Program-made: the position numbers and the translations under genes
Assembly (NCBI RefSeq): GCF_902713425.1
Contig: NC_081230.1
Span: 6,321,187-6,385,186 of the forward strand
Reading direction: 5' to 3'
Origin: Acipenser ruthenus
Taxonomy: Eukaryota; Chordata; Actinopteri; Acipenseriformes; Acipenseridae
DNA length: 64,000 nucleotides
Shown: positions 43,755 to 60,153 of the stretch, in pieces
Numbering within the stretch: the stretch's first letter is position 1
Layout: every line of letters begins with the position of its first letter
Notes under the pieces: model-generated
What the model was told of the DNA's origin: nothing
Database searches by the model: none
Seen by the model: the letters and a program-made list of their open reading frames with translations, nothing else

Positions 43755-43783
43755 CTGAAGAAGGACTTGTAGTCCGAAACGTC
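43755..43783 (+). other. Hammerhead-like core motif, opposite strand
   Basis: CTGAAGAAGGACTTGTAGTC leads into CGAAACGTC, with a GGACT/AGTCC stem between CUGAAGA and GAAAC boxes. It is one base from the canonical CUGAUGA box. It lies 0.7 kb from the minus-strand motif and faces the other way. Confidence 0.35.
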
Positions 43784-43945
43784 CTGCTAGAATTGATTTT
43801 ACTTTTTAATCAATTCTTCACATTTTTGAATATCTACGTGTCCTTTTTTTCTTGATTTTGCTCCGTTTGCTACACAGCAGTTATCCTTTTTTTCCCCAAA
43901 ACAAATCTAGAATGTGTCTGTTTCACAAGCTAAGAGGACATAGGA

Positions 43946-44200
43946 GGCTGTGTGGTCCAGTGGTTAAAGAAAAGGGCTTGTAACCAGGAGGTCCCCGGTT
44001 CAAATCCCACCTCAGCCACCAACTCATTGTGTGACCCAGAGCAAGTCACTTAACTTCCTTGTGCTCCGTCTTTCGGGTGAGACGTAATTGTAAGTGACTC
44101 TGCAGCTGATGCATAGTTCACACACCCTAGTCTCTGTAAGTCGCCTTGGATAAAGGCGTCTGCTAAATAAACTAATAATAATAATAATAATAATAATAAT
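43946..44200 (+). mobile_element. Full-length tRNA-derived SINE with L2-type tail
   Basis: A tRNA-like head (43946-44020) has box A GTGTGGTCCAGTGG, anticodon-loop-like CTTGTAA and box B CCGGTTCAAATCC. A central body with GTGACCCAGAGCAAGTCACT follows. The L2-type tail GTAAGTCGCCTTGGATAAAG and an (ATA)n run end it. The tail would have let an L2-type LINE mobilise it. It lies in arf3 intron 1. Confidence 0.9.
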
Positions 44201-44361
44201 ACAGCTACTCCAAAGGAACTGGAAACATTAAATGATAGCTAACAGGAGCCTCTTGCTAGCTAGCACTACCCACTACCAAAATAAGTCTGCATATGATTGC
44301 CTGTGTGGAGACTTGCCAAATGAGTTTCTTAAGTATGGGGTTGGAAACAATTCTGTAATTC

Positions 44362-44435
44362 CAGCCTGATTAGCCACAGTTTGCAGGTAATCTCAGGTGT
44401 GTCTTACTATTAGGAAAACCAGGAATGCAGTGGGA
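44362..44435 (+). repeat. Dispersed repeat shared with the fkbp11 intron
   Basis: GCAGGTAATCTCAGGTGTGT and AAAACCAGGAATG recur at 57507-57560 in fkbp11 intron 2. The family is not identified. Confidence 0.6.
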
Positions 44436-44764
44436 GTCCATCCTTGCAGTAAATATTTACAGTCTTTGGGATGTGTTGTGCAGGTTAGTAAGAAAGATCA
44501 GATGTTCAGGGGTTTGTTTGTGTAAGTTATGCACATTTCATAACATGATGTCCAGTGGGCTGCAGCAGACTGAGATGCCTTCAACGGTTACTTTTCATAC
44601 ACCCTACCCCGTGTCATTGTTAAATTGTACGAATGTGCGCTCGGAGTCAGTTAAAACTCCTTGAAACTAGTGTTTATAGGGCTTGTAAAATAATTCTTAT
44701 CCGTGTTTTCAGGAGGATATATAGAAGCATCGTGCAACAGACGTATTCAGCCCAGAGCAGAATG

Positions 44765-44765
<1 letters not shown>

Positions 44766-44802
<37 letters not shown>
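44766..44802. repeat. (TG)n microsatellite
   Basis: About 17 TG dinucleotides in arf3 intron 1. Confidence 0.92.
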
Positions 44803-44804
<2 letters not shown>

Positions 44805-44895
44805 AATGCTGTAGCTATGGGCAGATCCCCCCTCCCCCACACACACCCCCACTGTCACACAGCCAGCCTCACAATGAGCTGTAACTGTCCGCAGT

Positions 44896-44930
44896 GGGCT
44901 TGGACTCCCACGCTGAGGGAGTCCAAGCCC
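44896..44930. repeat. Perfect 14-bp stem hairpin
   Basis: GGGCTTGGACTCCC and GGGAGTCCAAGCCC are exact reverse complements around a 7-nt loop, in arf3 intron 1. Confidence 0.9.
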
Positions 44931-45714
44931 AGCCTGCTGCTTCAGCACCAAACAGGAAGGATAGGGTGCTCCCTGCCTGCCTCCCTCCCTCCCTCCCTGC
45001 CAGCCTGTGGCTCCAGGGTTATTTATTAAGCAGCCCCACGGCACTGTGCATCACCCTCCAGGAATGCAGAATGCATGGGAGGGACATGTGTTGTTGCCCA
45101 CAGAGCGAGGTTTTCTTCCAATGGTGACTGGTGCCATACCAGCCTGTGCCAGTTTGCCGCAGGGATGCTTGGAGCACTGCACAGTCGACCTGATTTTAAA
45201 ATATGGTTGCGATCAACATTTTATAGTCTTATCGTATTATGATTGTTTCATTATGCTTTGCACAGTTACAGTTGTCTTTGGACTTGTGTGCTATATAAAA
45301 ATGAACCTTCCCTTGAAGTACAGTCTAAACTATAGCCTACATGGGTATTTAGTATCTATGTGATCTGCGTTAAAACTGAATTGACACCCTCTGAGGGATA
45401 GCAGGCTTAGAAACTCTAGTCCAGCACCAGGTCTGGGTTTCACAACAACCCTCATTTAATACATTAAAGTAATCAGGAAAGAGCAGTTGAAGCAGTCCGG
45501 TCTTCCCCTATTGCTTGCTGAACATCCCCTAACAGTAATCCTGCAGGTTCAGGGGCTGCTTACTCATGCTGTGATGGTAAGTGCGATTGGTCCGGGATAT
45601 ATCAGCGATCTGATTGGTCAAATTCCTGCTGCATTTCAATAATATGACTAAACCAGGGGAGTTGTGGAATCCAGCGCTGGGTGCAGCGCTCGTGTGAGTT
45701 ATGAATGGTAGTGA

Positions 45715-51633
<5,919 letters not shown>

Positions 51634-51656
51634 GGGGCAGGGCCCCTGTGAGCAGA

Positions 51657-52533
51657 ACACTGCGAGAATAACCCTCCCCTGCATTCCTCACGAGAGCAAC
51701 CCTCCCCTGCATTCCTCACGAGAACAACCCTCCCCTGCATTCCTCACGAGAGCAACCCTCCTCTGCATTCCACACGAGAATAACCCTCCCCTGCATTCCT
51801 CACGAGAACAACCCTCCCCTGCATTCCTCACGAGAACACCCCTCCCCTGCATTCCTCACGAGAACAACCCTCCCCTGCATTCCTCACGAGAACAACCCTC
51901 CCCTGCATTCCTCACGAGAATAACCCTCCCCTGCATTCCTCACGAGAACAACCCTCCCCTGCATTCCTCACGAGAATAACCCTCCCCTGCATTCCTCACG
52001 AGAACACCCCTCCCCTGCATTCCTCACGAGAACACCCCTCCCCTGCATTCCTCACGAGAACACCCCTCCCCTGCATTCCTCACGAGAACAACCCTCCCCT
52101 GCATTCCTCACGAGAACAACCCTCCCCTGCATTCCTCACGAGAACAACCCTCCCCTGCATTCCTCACGAGAATAACCCTCCCCTGCATTCCTCACGAGAG
52201 CAACCCTCCCCTGCATTCCTCACGAGAGCAACCCTCCCCTGCATTCCTCACGAGAGCAACCCTCCCCTGCATTCCTCACGAGAGCAACCCTCCCCTGCAT
52301 TCCTCACGAGAATAACCCTCCCCTGCATTCCTCACGAGAACACCCCTCCCCTGCATTCCTCACGAGAACACCCCTCCCCTGCATTCCTCACGAGAACACC
52401 CCTCCCCTGCATTCCTCACGAGAACACCCCTCCCCTGCATTCCTCACGAGAACAACCCTCCCCTGCATTCCACACGAGAATAACTCTCCCCTGCATTCCT
52501 CACGAGAATAACCCTCCCCTGCATTCCTCACCT
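51657..52533. repeat. 28-bp minisatellite in the arf3 3' UTR, about 31 copies
   Basis: The unit is AACAACCCTCCCCTGCATTC then CTCACGAG, with AACA/AATA/AGCA and CAACC/CACCC variants. It begins 24 bp after the arf3 stop and fills the proximal 3' UTR unless the transcript is polyadenylated within it. Candidate AATAAA signals lie further on, near 52830 and 53254. Confidence 0.95.
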
Positions 52534-55500
52534 GCCCTCGACCGGCTCCTTGTGTGATTCATTCATTTTCAGGGGCAATGGTTTTGCTGCGTGTTTGTTT
52601 GTTTATTTATTTATTTATTTATTATCCTAGTCCAGTTCTTTAAAAAAAAAAAGCTGCATTTTCAAACACTCATTAAGAAAAGAATCGGTTTCACAACCCT
52701 GATGAGCACTAACATTAGACTGCCTTCTCTAACATTAGGTAATCCAAGGTTAGTGCAATAAGAGGCTCTTTGAAACCAGCTGCTAAAAGCTAATCCAGTT
52801 AAACAATCTGCTCCAGTGCCCTGTTCTCTCAATAAAAGTGGAATAATGTAACAGAGCGAGCATAGTCTTGGATGCGTGTGCATATAACACTCACAGCTCA
52901 TTTCACAGACCCGAGAGCACTAATCTTGGGACTGCTTTACCCAAGGTAACCTTACTGTAGTCCAAAATGTGTGCTAAACAGGCTCTGTGAAACACGAGTA
53001 CAAAATCATCAAGTTACACTTCTGTCTGCTAACCTTGTGCGGACCAAACAGACTTGAAGTCTCTAATGTACCTCCCTGCAAAGCTCCAGTCCTGAAAAGG
53101 TGATAGTGCAGTTTTCAGTTAAGGCATTAGCGGCATGTAGTTTATTTATTTGGTGTTACGTATCATGATGATTTATTATTGTATTTTCTTTATATTGATT
53201 GTAATTGAAAACTGAATTTGCAAGGCAGCTAATTGGTTGAAGTGCATCCTAAGAAAATAAAATGACTAGACTTGCTTCTGTTCATGTGTAACTGCATTCA
53301 CAAAAGGTCCTCCTGCAGGTAAATCACTAGCGTACTGCCTACCCCTATATAAAACTCAAACTGGACTGTATTTCTAAATTCAGCACTAGTGTGTAATCGT
53401 TAGGGGTGGAGTCTAATTAAATCTACATAGATTTAGTGACCGTATTCATCATAATAGTCATTAAATGGGGGCAGTACTTTTAATGTCAGCAGGGATCCAG
53501 CCACAGAACGTGAATGCTGTATATAAACTAGACCCTTCAGTGCGTGAATGAGGAAGACTACTGGACAAACTGAATTGATCTCAATTGTCAAGCCTGCCTG
53601 GTTGTGACTGTATATTAGTAAGAGGTCAGTGTATATGTATGCTGCTCCTGGCATTGCATCGTTATTGCAGGTGTATACTTGTGACATTGTAACTCACCTT
53701 CCATGCATGCAGTTTCTGTTGCTCTGCTAGTCTAAACGACACATGCAATAAATTCCTGTCGCTCCTGAGGCAGCATGCACACACCTGAACTGAGGGACTC
53801 CCAAAGCAGGGGGAGGGGGAGCAGGTGCACCTGTTCCATCATCCTTGTTTGATTAAATTTGCAGCATTGGTTTTGAGAAAGACGTCAAGCATGGTGGAGG
53901 CATTCGCCAGAACAGTCACTTGACGTTGTTCTTGTTTGATTTTTGGAATGCAAACAGAGTAACGTGTAATTAAGTCATGTGCTTGTGTTGATTCCTAGGC
54001 TTGCTCGCTCCTCTTTCAGTAACATTGACAGTTGGTTTCATTAATCCTGGGACAGTAAGGCAGTCCATTATTCATGCTAAGCGGGTGAATCGAACAAAAT
54101 GATTTCAGCAAAATGAGGCAAAGTGCACTTTGGGTAGATTTTTAATCCCTTATGGATTGAAATAAAAAGCCTGCAATTCTGAATAAAAGCCTAACTTGCA
54201 GTTATTTCTCAATAACTTAAAAAACACTGAATTCTAAATTCTAAGGTATTAAATTTAGTCAAGCAGACAAACGTTTTGACTTCTGCCTTTGTTAGTTTGA
54301 CATGTAACTTTAAACAGCATTACATTCCTCTCCCATTTAAAACCTCTCCTAATGTAACTCCACATTAACACACCCCCACAGGTTCATTTACAGTAAAATA
54401 GTCAAGTGTTTTTATTTTGATGTGGCCTTAACATATTGTTATCTATTCTGTTCTATATTTTTGCTGAACAGCTGGTTCCTTTTCCGTTTATGTGAATGTT
54501 GTTCTAGAATGTGGATCTGTTGGTTCTTTTCTTCTTGGACTTTGTGTTTTGCTTCAGATGTTCTTTTGATAGTGAGTAGCGTTTGGGTCACTTTGATGGC
54601 TGGACGGTGCCTGTAACACCTCAAGTCTAAAAAAATGCAAATATCTAACTGTGAAACGTTGAGTACAAATTAAACTGTTTTGCGTATCAACCCTCCTCGT
54701 GTCTGATTGTCTGTTCAGTTATCTAAAAGCCTGCGTTACCAGGACTTGCACGTGCAGCGTTTCGCAGCCGTGACTGCTGGGGTGCTGTTTCATCATCCCT
54801 GCAGGCCATGCCTCTGTCACATAGACAAGGTTTGCATAAGTACATTTTCAATCGAGAGCAGGCCATTTGGCCCAGCTGTGCTCATCCGGTGTCTCGCCAG
54901 CACAACCCTCTCATAAACCCCTCTGATTTGTACTCTACACTTTTGGCTGCATACCCCAGCATTCTGCTTGCCTTGGTAATTGCTTCCCCACACAGGATAT
55001 AGAGAGAACCGCTTGCACAATTGTATCAAGACATGGAAATGACATCCTTAAGCACAAGCTATTGAGAATATCAATGTGGGGATAGGGTGAGGTGCCTGTC
55101 TATCTGTCTGTACATACGTATAGAGAACTGCTTATCCAGCTGTGCTGAAACTTGGTAAGTTCTCTAAGAAGTGACTGCTAAGAAATAATAATAGAAGATA
55201 CACCAAGAATGATGGCAAATGTCTAAACATGAGGGACCAGTGCATTTAATTCACTATGCAGTGTAATATACCGTGGATCCACAGCATGTGCATTTGTATG
55301 GTTGTTTGATGTGAGTGATAGTAACTGAAGGGATGTGATCAGGGGCTTGTCCTCGTTGATTCCATGATATTGCTGCCGGTACATTTCAATGCTGTGATAA
55401 TAAGCAGAGGCTGATATGAACAGGAGTGCTATTGGGCAGGTTTGTGTGCAGATCATTTTTTCAAGCATTGGCTAATAGAGTGGTTAAAAGATAGGCAGAG

Positions 55501-55631
55501 GTTTGATTTAAACAGGAGTCATGGTAAAGGAAACTTTCTATTAAGCCTGTTTAGGGTATGCAGGGGTCTCAAACATGCTGGTTAAAGCTGAGCTCCTATT
55601 GTAAGCCCGCTTTAACATCATTTGTAGAGAT
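52534..55631. other. arf3-fkbp11 spacer, no gene recognised
   Basis: The distal arf3 3' UTR probably lies at the left edge. The rest is AT-rich with short chance ORFs. A diverged repeat near 55085-55165, with GTCTATCTGTCTGTACATAC and AGAGAACTGCTTATCCAGCT, resembles one near 35755-35830. Confidence 0.55.
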
Positions 55632-56276
55632 ATGTCCCCCTCTGGTGGACATTCTCTGAATTTGAGACCACAATTATTTTCTTTGGTTTATGTTTTCCGT
55701 ATTGTTCTTAATCTCAAATTCTGCACGCTTGACTATCCTAAAAGAAAATGGATCTGGTTCGCAATACAGTTTGTTCACATCATCCAGGTGTATTTTTACG
55801 GAGTTGTTAGAACCAGTACAAATACAGAGACTGTTGCCAGTAGTTTAACACCATCAGGGCTTAAGAAAGAGAAAGGCTTCTATTATATTGACAGTGAAAT
55901 GCGTGGTTATGTTAAGAATTTGTTTTGTGCAGCTACTGGCAGCCGCGGAATCAGCAGTAAAAATCCTGTATCGTCTGTTATTCTTAACTGCGTGGATTTT
56001 AATTTTTCCAATGATGCAAACTCTTTTCTAAGTGTGCAAATTAAGCAACTTCATATTGTCAAGGAAAATGAGAACACATACGTGCTCGCTTTGTATGCAG
56101 ACACGCACTGGAGCACATACAACGAACAATGTGTGTTCTTCAGAACCGGATCACTGTCCAAGAACTACCTACATGCAAACACGCAGATCAGAAGAAGTGT
56201 TTGCAAAATCACAGACAAACGAATTACATTGGGGCACGTCAGTGTTGTTCTTAAAGTCGGATCAATTCGACCTTGA
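55632..56276 (+). CDS. Unrecognised 214-codon open reading frame
   Basis: This is an uninterrupted ATG-to-TGA frame of mixed composition, about 320 bp upstream of the fkbp11 start on the same strand. I recognise no domain. The N-terminal third is rich in aromatic and hydrophobic residues (IVLNLKF, WIWFAIQFVHIIQVYFYGVV), which could be one membrane segment. The rest is polar, with FYYIDSEMRGYVKNLFCA and YADTHWSTYNEQCVFF. Such length is unlikely by chance in sequence this AT-rich, yet no vertebrate gene is known to me between ARF3 and FKBP11. It may be a domesticated or decayed element ORF, a lineage-specific gene, or chance. Its stop lies near the start of the GC-rich fkbp11 promoter. Confidence 0.3.
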   Translation: MSPSGGHSLNLRPQLFSLVYVFRIVLNLKFCTLDYPKRKWIWFAIQFVHIIQVYFYGVVRTSTNTETVASSLTPSGLKKEKGFYYIDSEMRGYVKNLFCAATGSRGISSKNPVSSVILNCVDFNFSNDANSFLSVQIKQLHIVKENENTYVLALYADTHWSTYNEQCVFFRTGSLSKNYLHANTQIRRSVCKITDKRITLGHVSVVLKVGSIRP

Positions 56277-56370
56277 TAAAGTGACCCAAAAGCAAAGCTG
56301 AATCGCACCTGCAGCCGCCGTGTCTGAGACACGTTGACACTCCTTGCTGTGTTTACCAGCCGGCGTCTGT

Positions 56371-56390
56371 CAGCGGCCACGTGGGGGCAG
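56371..56390. promoter_or_regulatory. fkbp11: CACGTG-containing site in the fkbp11 promoter
   Basis: CAGCGGCCACGTGGGGGCAG lies about 210 bp upstream of the fkbp11 ATG. The CCACGTGG core fits an E-box or a UPR-type element. FKBP11 is an XBP1-responsive ER gene in mammals, so a role in unfolded-protein induction is plausible but unproven. Confidence 0.35.
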
Positions 56391-56593
56391 CGCCTCCCTC
56401 TGGCGGCCCGGCGCGGGGTTTATGGGATGCAGGCGGAATGCTGAGACGGAGCTTTTATATTCCAGGTGTTGCAACGATTGTTCCCAGTTGAGTATCCTGC
56501 TGTCGGCGTTACCCTGTCCGGTACAAACTGACTACCGCACCGCTGCCGGGTCTGACTGGGACTTTTGTCGTCCAAAAAATCTTATTTGTTATA

Positions 56594-59500
56594 ATGGAGA
56601 ACAAAACTGTTTTTATTTTGCTCTGGTGCACAATTTTCTTCTGCACAGCTGGAGCGCAGTCTGATGGAAGCGAAACCCAAGACGAGAGAGTCGTGGAAGA
56701 GCTGGAAATTGAAAGCATGGTAAGAGACACGTCGTATTTAAACACAGTAACTTGAATTTAAACATGCATTTACAAATAGACTGTTTAATTTTCCATTTCG
56801 TTTTGTTGTGCAGGTGAAGCCCCAGCAATGCTCGGAGACCTCTGCTGTTGGGGATACGCTGCACATACATTATACCGTAAGACTTTTCATTTGGATTTGG
56901 AGTAAAAAAAAAAAGAAACTAACCGCTGTTTCTTATTTGCAGAGGAATTCTTGTGGTTTGTTGATTTGCATTGCTCAAGTAGGAAGGAAGGAAGGAAGGA
57001 AGAAAAATAATTATTTACTCCATTTAAGGAGTTTAACGCCTCTGTACAGACTGTAGCGGTCTAAAAAAAAAAAAAAAAAAGCCGAGCCTTCCGGCATTAG
57101 TAGTGCGTGTAGATCTAGTTTTTTAATTAATGCAATTACTTTTGTTGTATGTTTTTAGTTATTTGCCGCGGAGCGAGAGCAACACGTCAGCACTTTCGCG
57201 CTGAACCCCTCCTCCCCTCCTCTCTCCTCTCTCCTCTCCTCCCCTCCTCTCTCCTCTCTCCTCTCCTCCGCTCCTCTCTCCTCCCAGCCAGACGTCAGTC
57301 CTCGGCACGCTGCCTGTCATTACTCCCTGCGCATGGTTTCAACACCCGGTCGCGCATACGAGCAGATCCCTGGAGTCACTTCGAATTAGAATCGAAATTG
57401 TGCAGTTCGTAATTCATTTCAGTGCTGTGTGCACCCCTGCATGCCCTACACACTACAGTGGACAGGCGTATATATTTTTAATAGGAGCTTGATCAGCCAC
57501 AGTGTGCAGGTAATCTCAGGTGTGTCTTGTCAAACCTCTAGTAAAACCAGGAATGGATCAAAGTGTTATTCAGTGGGAGTCATATTTTTTAGTTGGTTTA
57601 ATAACTGTAATGTTAATCTGCCTGTGCTGTTAGGATAATGACGTCTTTCTTTGCAGGGAAAGCTGATGGACGGGAAGGTGATTGACAGCTCACTGTCCCG
57701 GGACCCCCTCGTTGTAGTGCTGGGCAAGAAGACTGTTATACCAGGTGAGGTCACGCGACCAGGTTATACCAGGTGAGGTCACGCGACCAGGTTATACCAG
57801 GTGAGGTCACGCGACCAGGTTATACCAGGTGAGGTCACGCGACCGGGTTATACCAGGTGAGGTCACGCGACCGGGTTATACCAGGTGAGGTCACGCGACC
57901 GGGTTATACCAGGTGAGGTCACACGACCGGGTTATACCAGGTGAGGTCACGCGACCGGGTTATACCAGGTGAGGTCACGCGACCGGGTTATACCAGGTGA
58001 GGTCACGCGACCGGGTTATACCAGGTGAGGTCACGCGACCGGGTTATACCAGGTGAGGTCACGCGACCGGGTTATACCAGGTGAGGTCACGCGACCGGGT
58101 TATACCAGGTGAGGTCACGCGACCGGGTTATACCAGGTGAGGTCACGCGACCAGGTTATACCAGGTGAGATCACGTGACTATTTGGAGAATTTAGTGCAT
58201 AAAATATAAATAGATTAACAGTAAAAGTGATAAACATTTGGATCAGGCACCCTGTAGGGTTACTAAGTCTTATCAGGACCCCGGTAACTGTGTTTCTCTC
58301 TCTCTCCTTGGCTCCAGGCCTGGAACAGAGCCTTCTGGGAGTCTGCGTTGGGTGAGTGACAGCACTTTGCTATCAGTACCTGGTTACCATGGAGACAGGC
58401 AGTGCACTGTTTGTTCCTGTCGGGCTGAAGGACGTTTGGAAGGGGATTGTGGGATGCTGGGTGTGGGGCTCCACAAGGGCACCAGGTTGGAGCATGAGCT
58501 ACATACAGAGAGGGGATACATTAATAAGGATCACTAGCTGTGACTGTCAGCAGGGTGCAGGGGGACCATGTGCAGCCAGGACAGCTCAGGCTTTTCAGGT
58601 GCTTCAGGGGGGGCCTAGCTGTCTGTATGTCACTCTTACATTCTTGGATTGAGTTTTATGGCAATCCATTTTTCCCCGATTGCTCTAATTTTGCATTCAC
58701 AGTTGTTCAGATGTTTTGCAGTGCTTCCAGTTCCTTTCCTCCAGAGTGTTACACCTGGTTCTTTTCCTGTTGCAGGGAGAAGATAAAGGCTACCATTCCT
58801 CCTCAGCTGGCCTACGGGAAGCGTGGGTTTCCTCCAAACATCCCAGGTAGGAGAGCGGCACAGTGCTGAGCAGGAGCAGCCGTCCCTGGCACCGTCTCCA
58901 GTGTTAATACAGCAGAGAGCGTGCTTGGGTCACAGCTTATTCTCACACCACGAGTGAACTGCTCCTACCCCCAGATACCACATTAAAGGAGATTGCACTA
59001 TTATTTGATGTGTGAGTCAGATAGAGGGAGCATTGTATGTGAACCAGACCAAATAATATTCCATGCAATATACTCGCCAGCAGGCAGTGCCATTTTCTTA
59101 CTTCATCATTCTGTACCAGTTCTGGACTAGTTCCCTGTAGTGCAGGCAATGGGGAGCTGTTGCACACTAACTTTCCGAGAAGTGAATACGAAATTGCAAA
59201 TTCCACAGGCAGCAGCACAGCTATCTGTAAATTAATCTGAGAAAGTAGATTGGGGAAATTGAACTGGAGTAACACTCGGAAACACTCGAGAGAGTCACAG
59301 CAAAGATCGTTGTTTCTTTTACTGATCAGCTGAAAACAGAGAAGCGCCACAGGGCTGCCATTAAAAATGCAAAGGAAAGAAAATGCAGAGACTCTGAGCT
59401 TTTGTTTTAACATCAGAGGTGGAAGGACGGAGTGGTGGGGATGAAGGTTTTTGTTAAGTGATTTGAAGGGGGTGTATTGTGAATATTGTTCGGAGAGTTT

Positions 59501-60152
59501 GCATCTGGTGGGAGTGACTTCACATTAAGATACTGTTTAGTTATTCTTAATTATTGATAAGATATGTAGTATAAGGTACTGTAACATACAAGAGGATTTC
59601 TCACCCCATTCAGAGCCAGTGGGTATCATCTTGTATCACACTACACAATATTCCGTCTGCAATACATACATGCATAACTAACCATACTGGCAGGAATACA
59701 AAATATGAGAAACAAGTTGATCTCAATAAAGATGTGATCTAAAAATTGCTACTAAACTTGGCCCATTCTATTATTTGTACTTGCAAGCTTAAAATGTCGA
59801 TTCAGCTTGTATAATGAGAAGTGGATGATTGAATACGGAAGAAGCACATTCAGGGTGTTTGACCGCCTCTCTCTCTCTCTCTCTCTCTCCCCCTCTCCCT
59901 CTCTCCCCCCTCTCCCTCTCTCGCTGTGCTGCAGCTGACTCTGTCCTGCAGTTTGAGGTGGAGGTGGTGTCCATGTTCAAACAGACGTCCTGGCAGAAGG
60001 TCCTGAATGAAGTGCTGCCGCTGGTGTGTATGGGTCTGGTGCCGGGCATGCTGTGTTTAATAGGGTTCTACCTCTACTCCAAAGCCAGCGCCCCCAAGGT
60101 CTCCAAAAAGAAGTTAAAAGAGGACAAAAAGAACAAATTGAAAAGAAAATAA
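56594..60152 (+). CDS. fkbp11: FKBP11 ER-anchored prolyl isomerase, complete, 6 exons
   Basis: Exons are 56594-56719, 56814-56876, 57657-57744, 58318-58351, 58776-58846 and 59935-60152, giving 600 nt or 199 residues (human 201). All are GT-AG and the phases agree (0, 0, 1, 2, 1). A signal peptide ([18 protein letters not shown]) leads into a single FKBP fold seen as [39 protein letters not shown] and [14 protein letters not shown] membrane segment follows at about 154-175, then a lysine-rich tail ([18 protein letters not shown]). This architecture is specific to FKBP11, a folding catalyst of secretory tissues. Exon 3 ends inside a tandem array that repeats its last ten bases plus the donor. 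A (CT)n run supplies the acceptor tract of exon 6. The stop codon lies within an AATAAA hexamer. Confidence 0.96.
57196..57285. repeat. (CTCCT)n pyrimidine-rich repeat
   Basis: An irregular CTCCCCTCCTCTCTCCTCTC tract in fkbp11 intron 2. Confidence 0.85.
57500..57585 (+). repeat. Dispersed repeat shared with arf3 intron 1
   Basis: GCAGGTAATCTCAGGTGTGT matches the copy at 44384, followed by related AAAACCAGGAATG and CAGTGGGAGTC segments. Confidence 0.6.
57735..58179. repeat. 28-bp minisatellite containing the fkbp11 exon 3 donor, 16 copies
   Basis: The unit is GTTATACCAGGTGAGGTCAC then GCGACCGG. The first ten bases of copy 1 are the last ten coding bases of exon 3 (through the VIP codons), followed by the true donor GTGAGG. 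The donor core CCAGGTGAG recurs every 28 bp from 57741 to 58161. In-frame read-through reaches TGA within about 11 codons. Confidence 0.97.
59868..59926. repeat. (CT)n tract at the fkbp11 exon 6 acceptor
   Basis: CT repeats grading into CCCTCTCC form an unusually long polypyrimidine tract immediately before the acceptor CTGCAG at 59934. Confidence 0.9.
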
Positions 60153-60153
60153 A
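60148..60153 (+). terminator. fkbp11: AATAAA overlapping the fkbp11 stop codon
   Basis: The TAA stop at 60150-60152 lies within AATAAA. Use of this signal would leave a 3' UTR of only about 20-30 nt. Another AATAAA near 60715 is the more conventional alternative. Confidence 0.4.

Noticed and set aside
43946-44020. Genuine tRNA gene
   Set aside because: The acceptor stem is imperfect and the sequence continues into a SINE body and L2-type tail, so it is a SINE head.
56371-56410. CTCF site
   Set aside because: The sequence fits the CTCF consensus at about 12 of 14 positions but misses two central ones. The E-box reading is at least as good.
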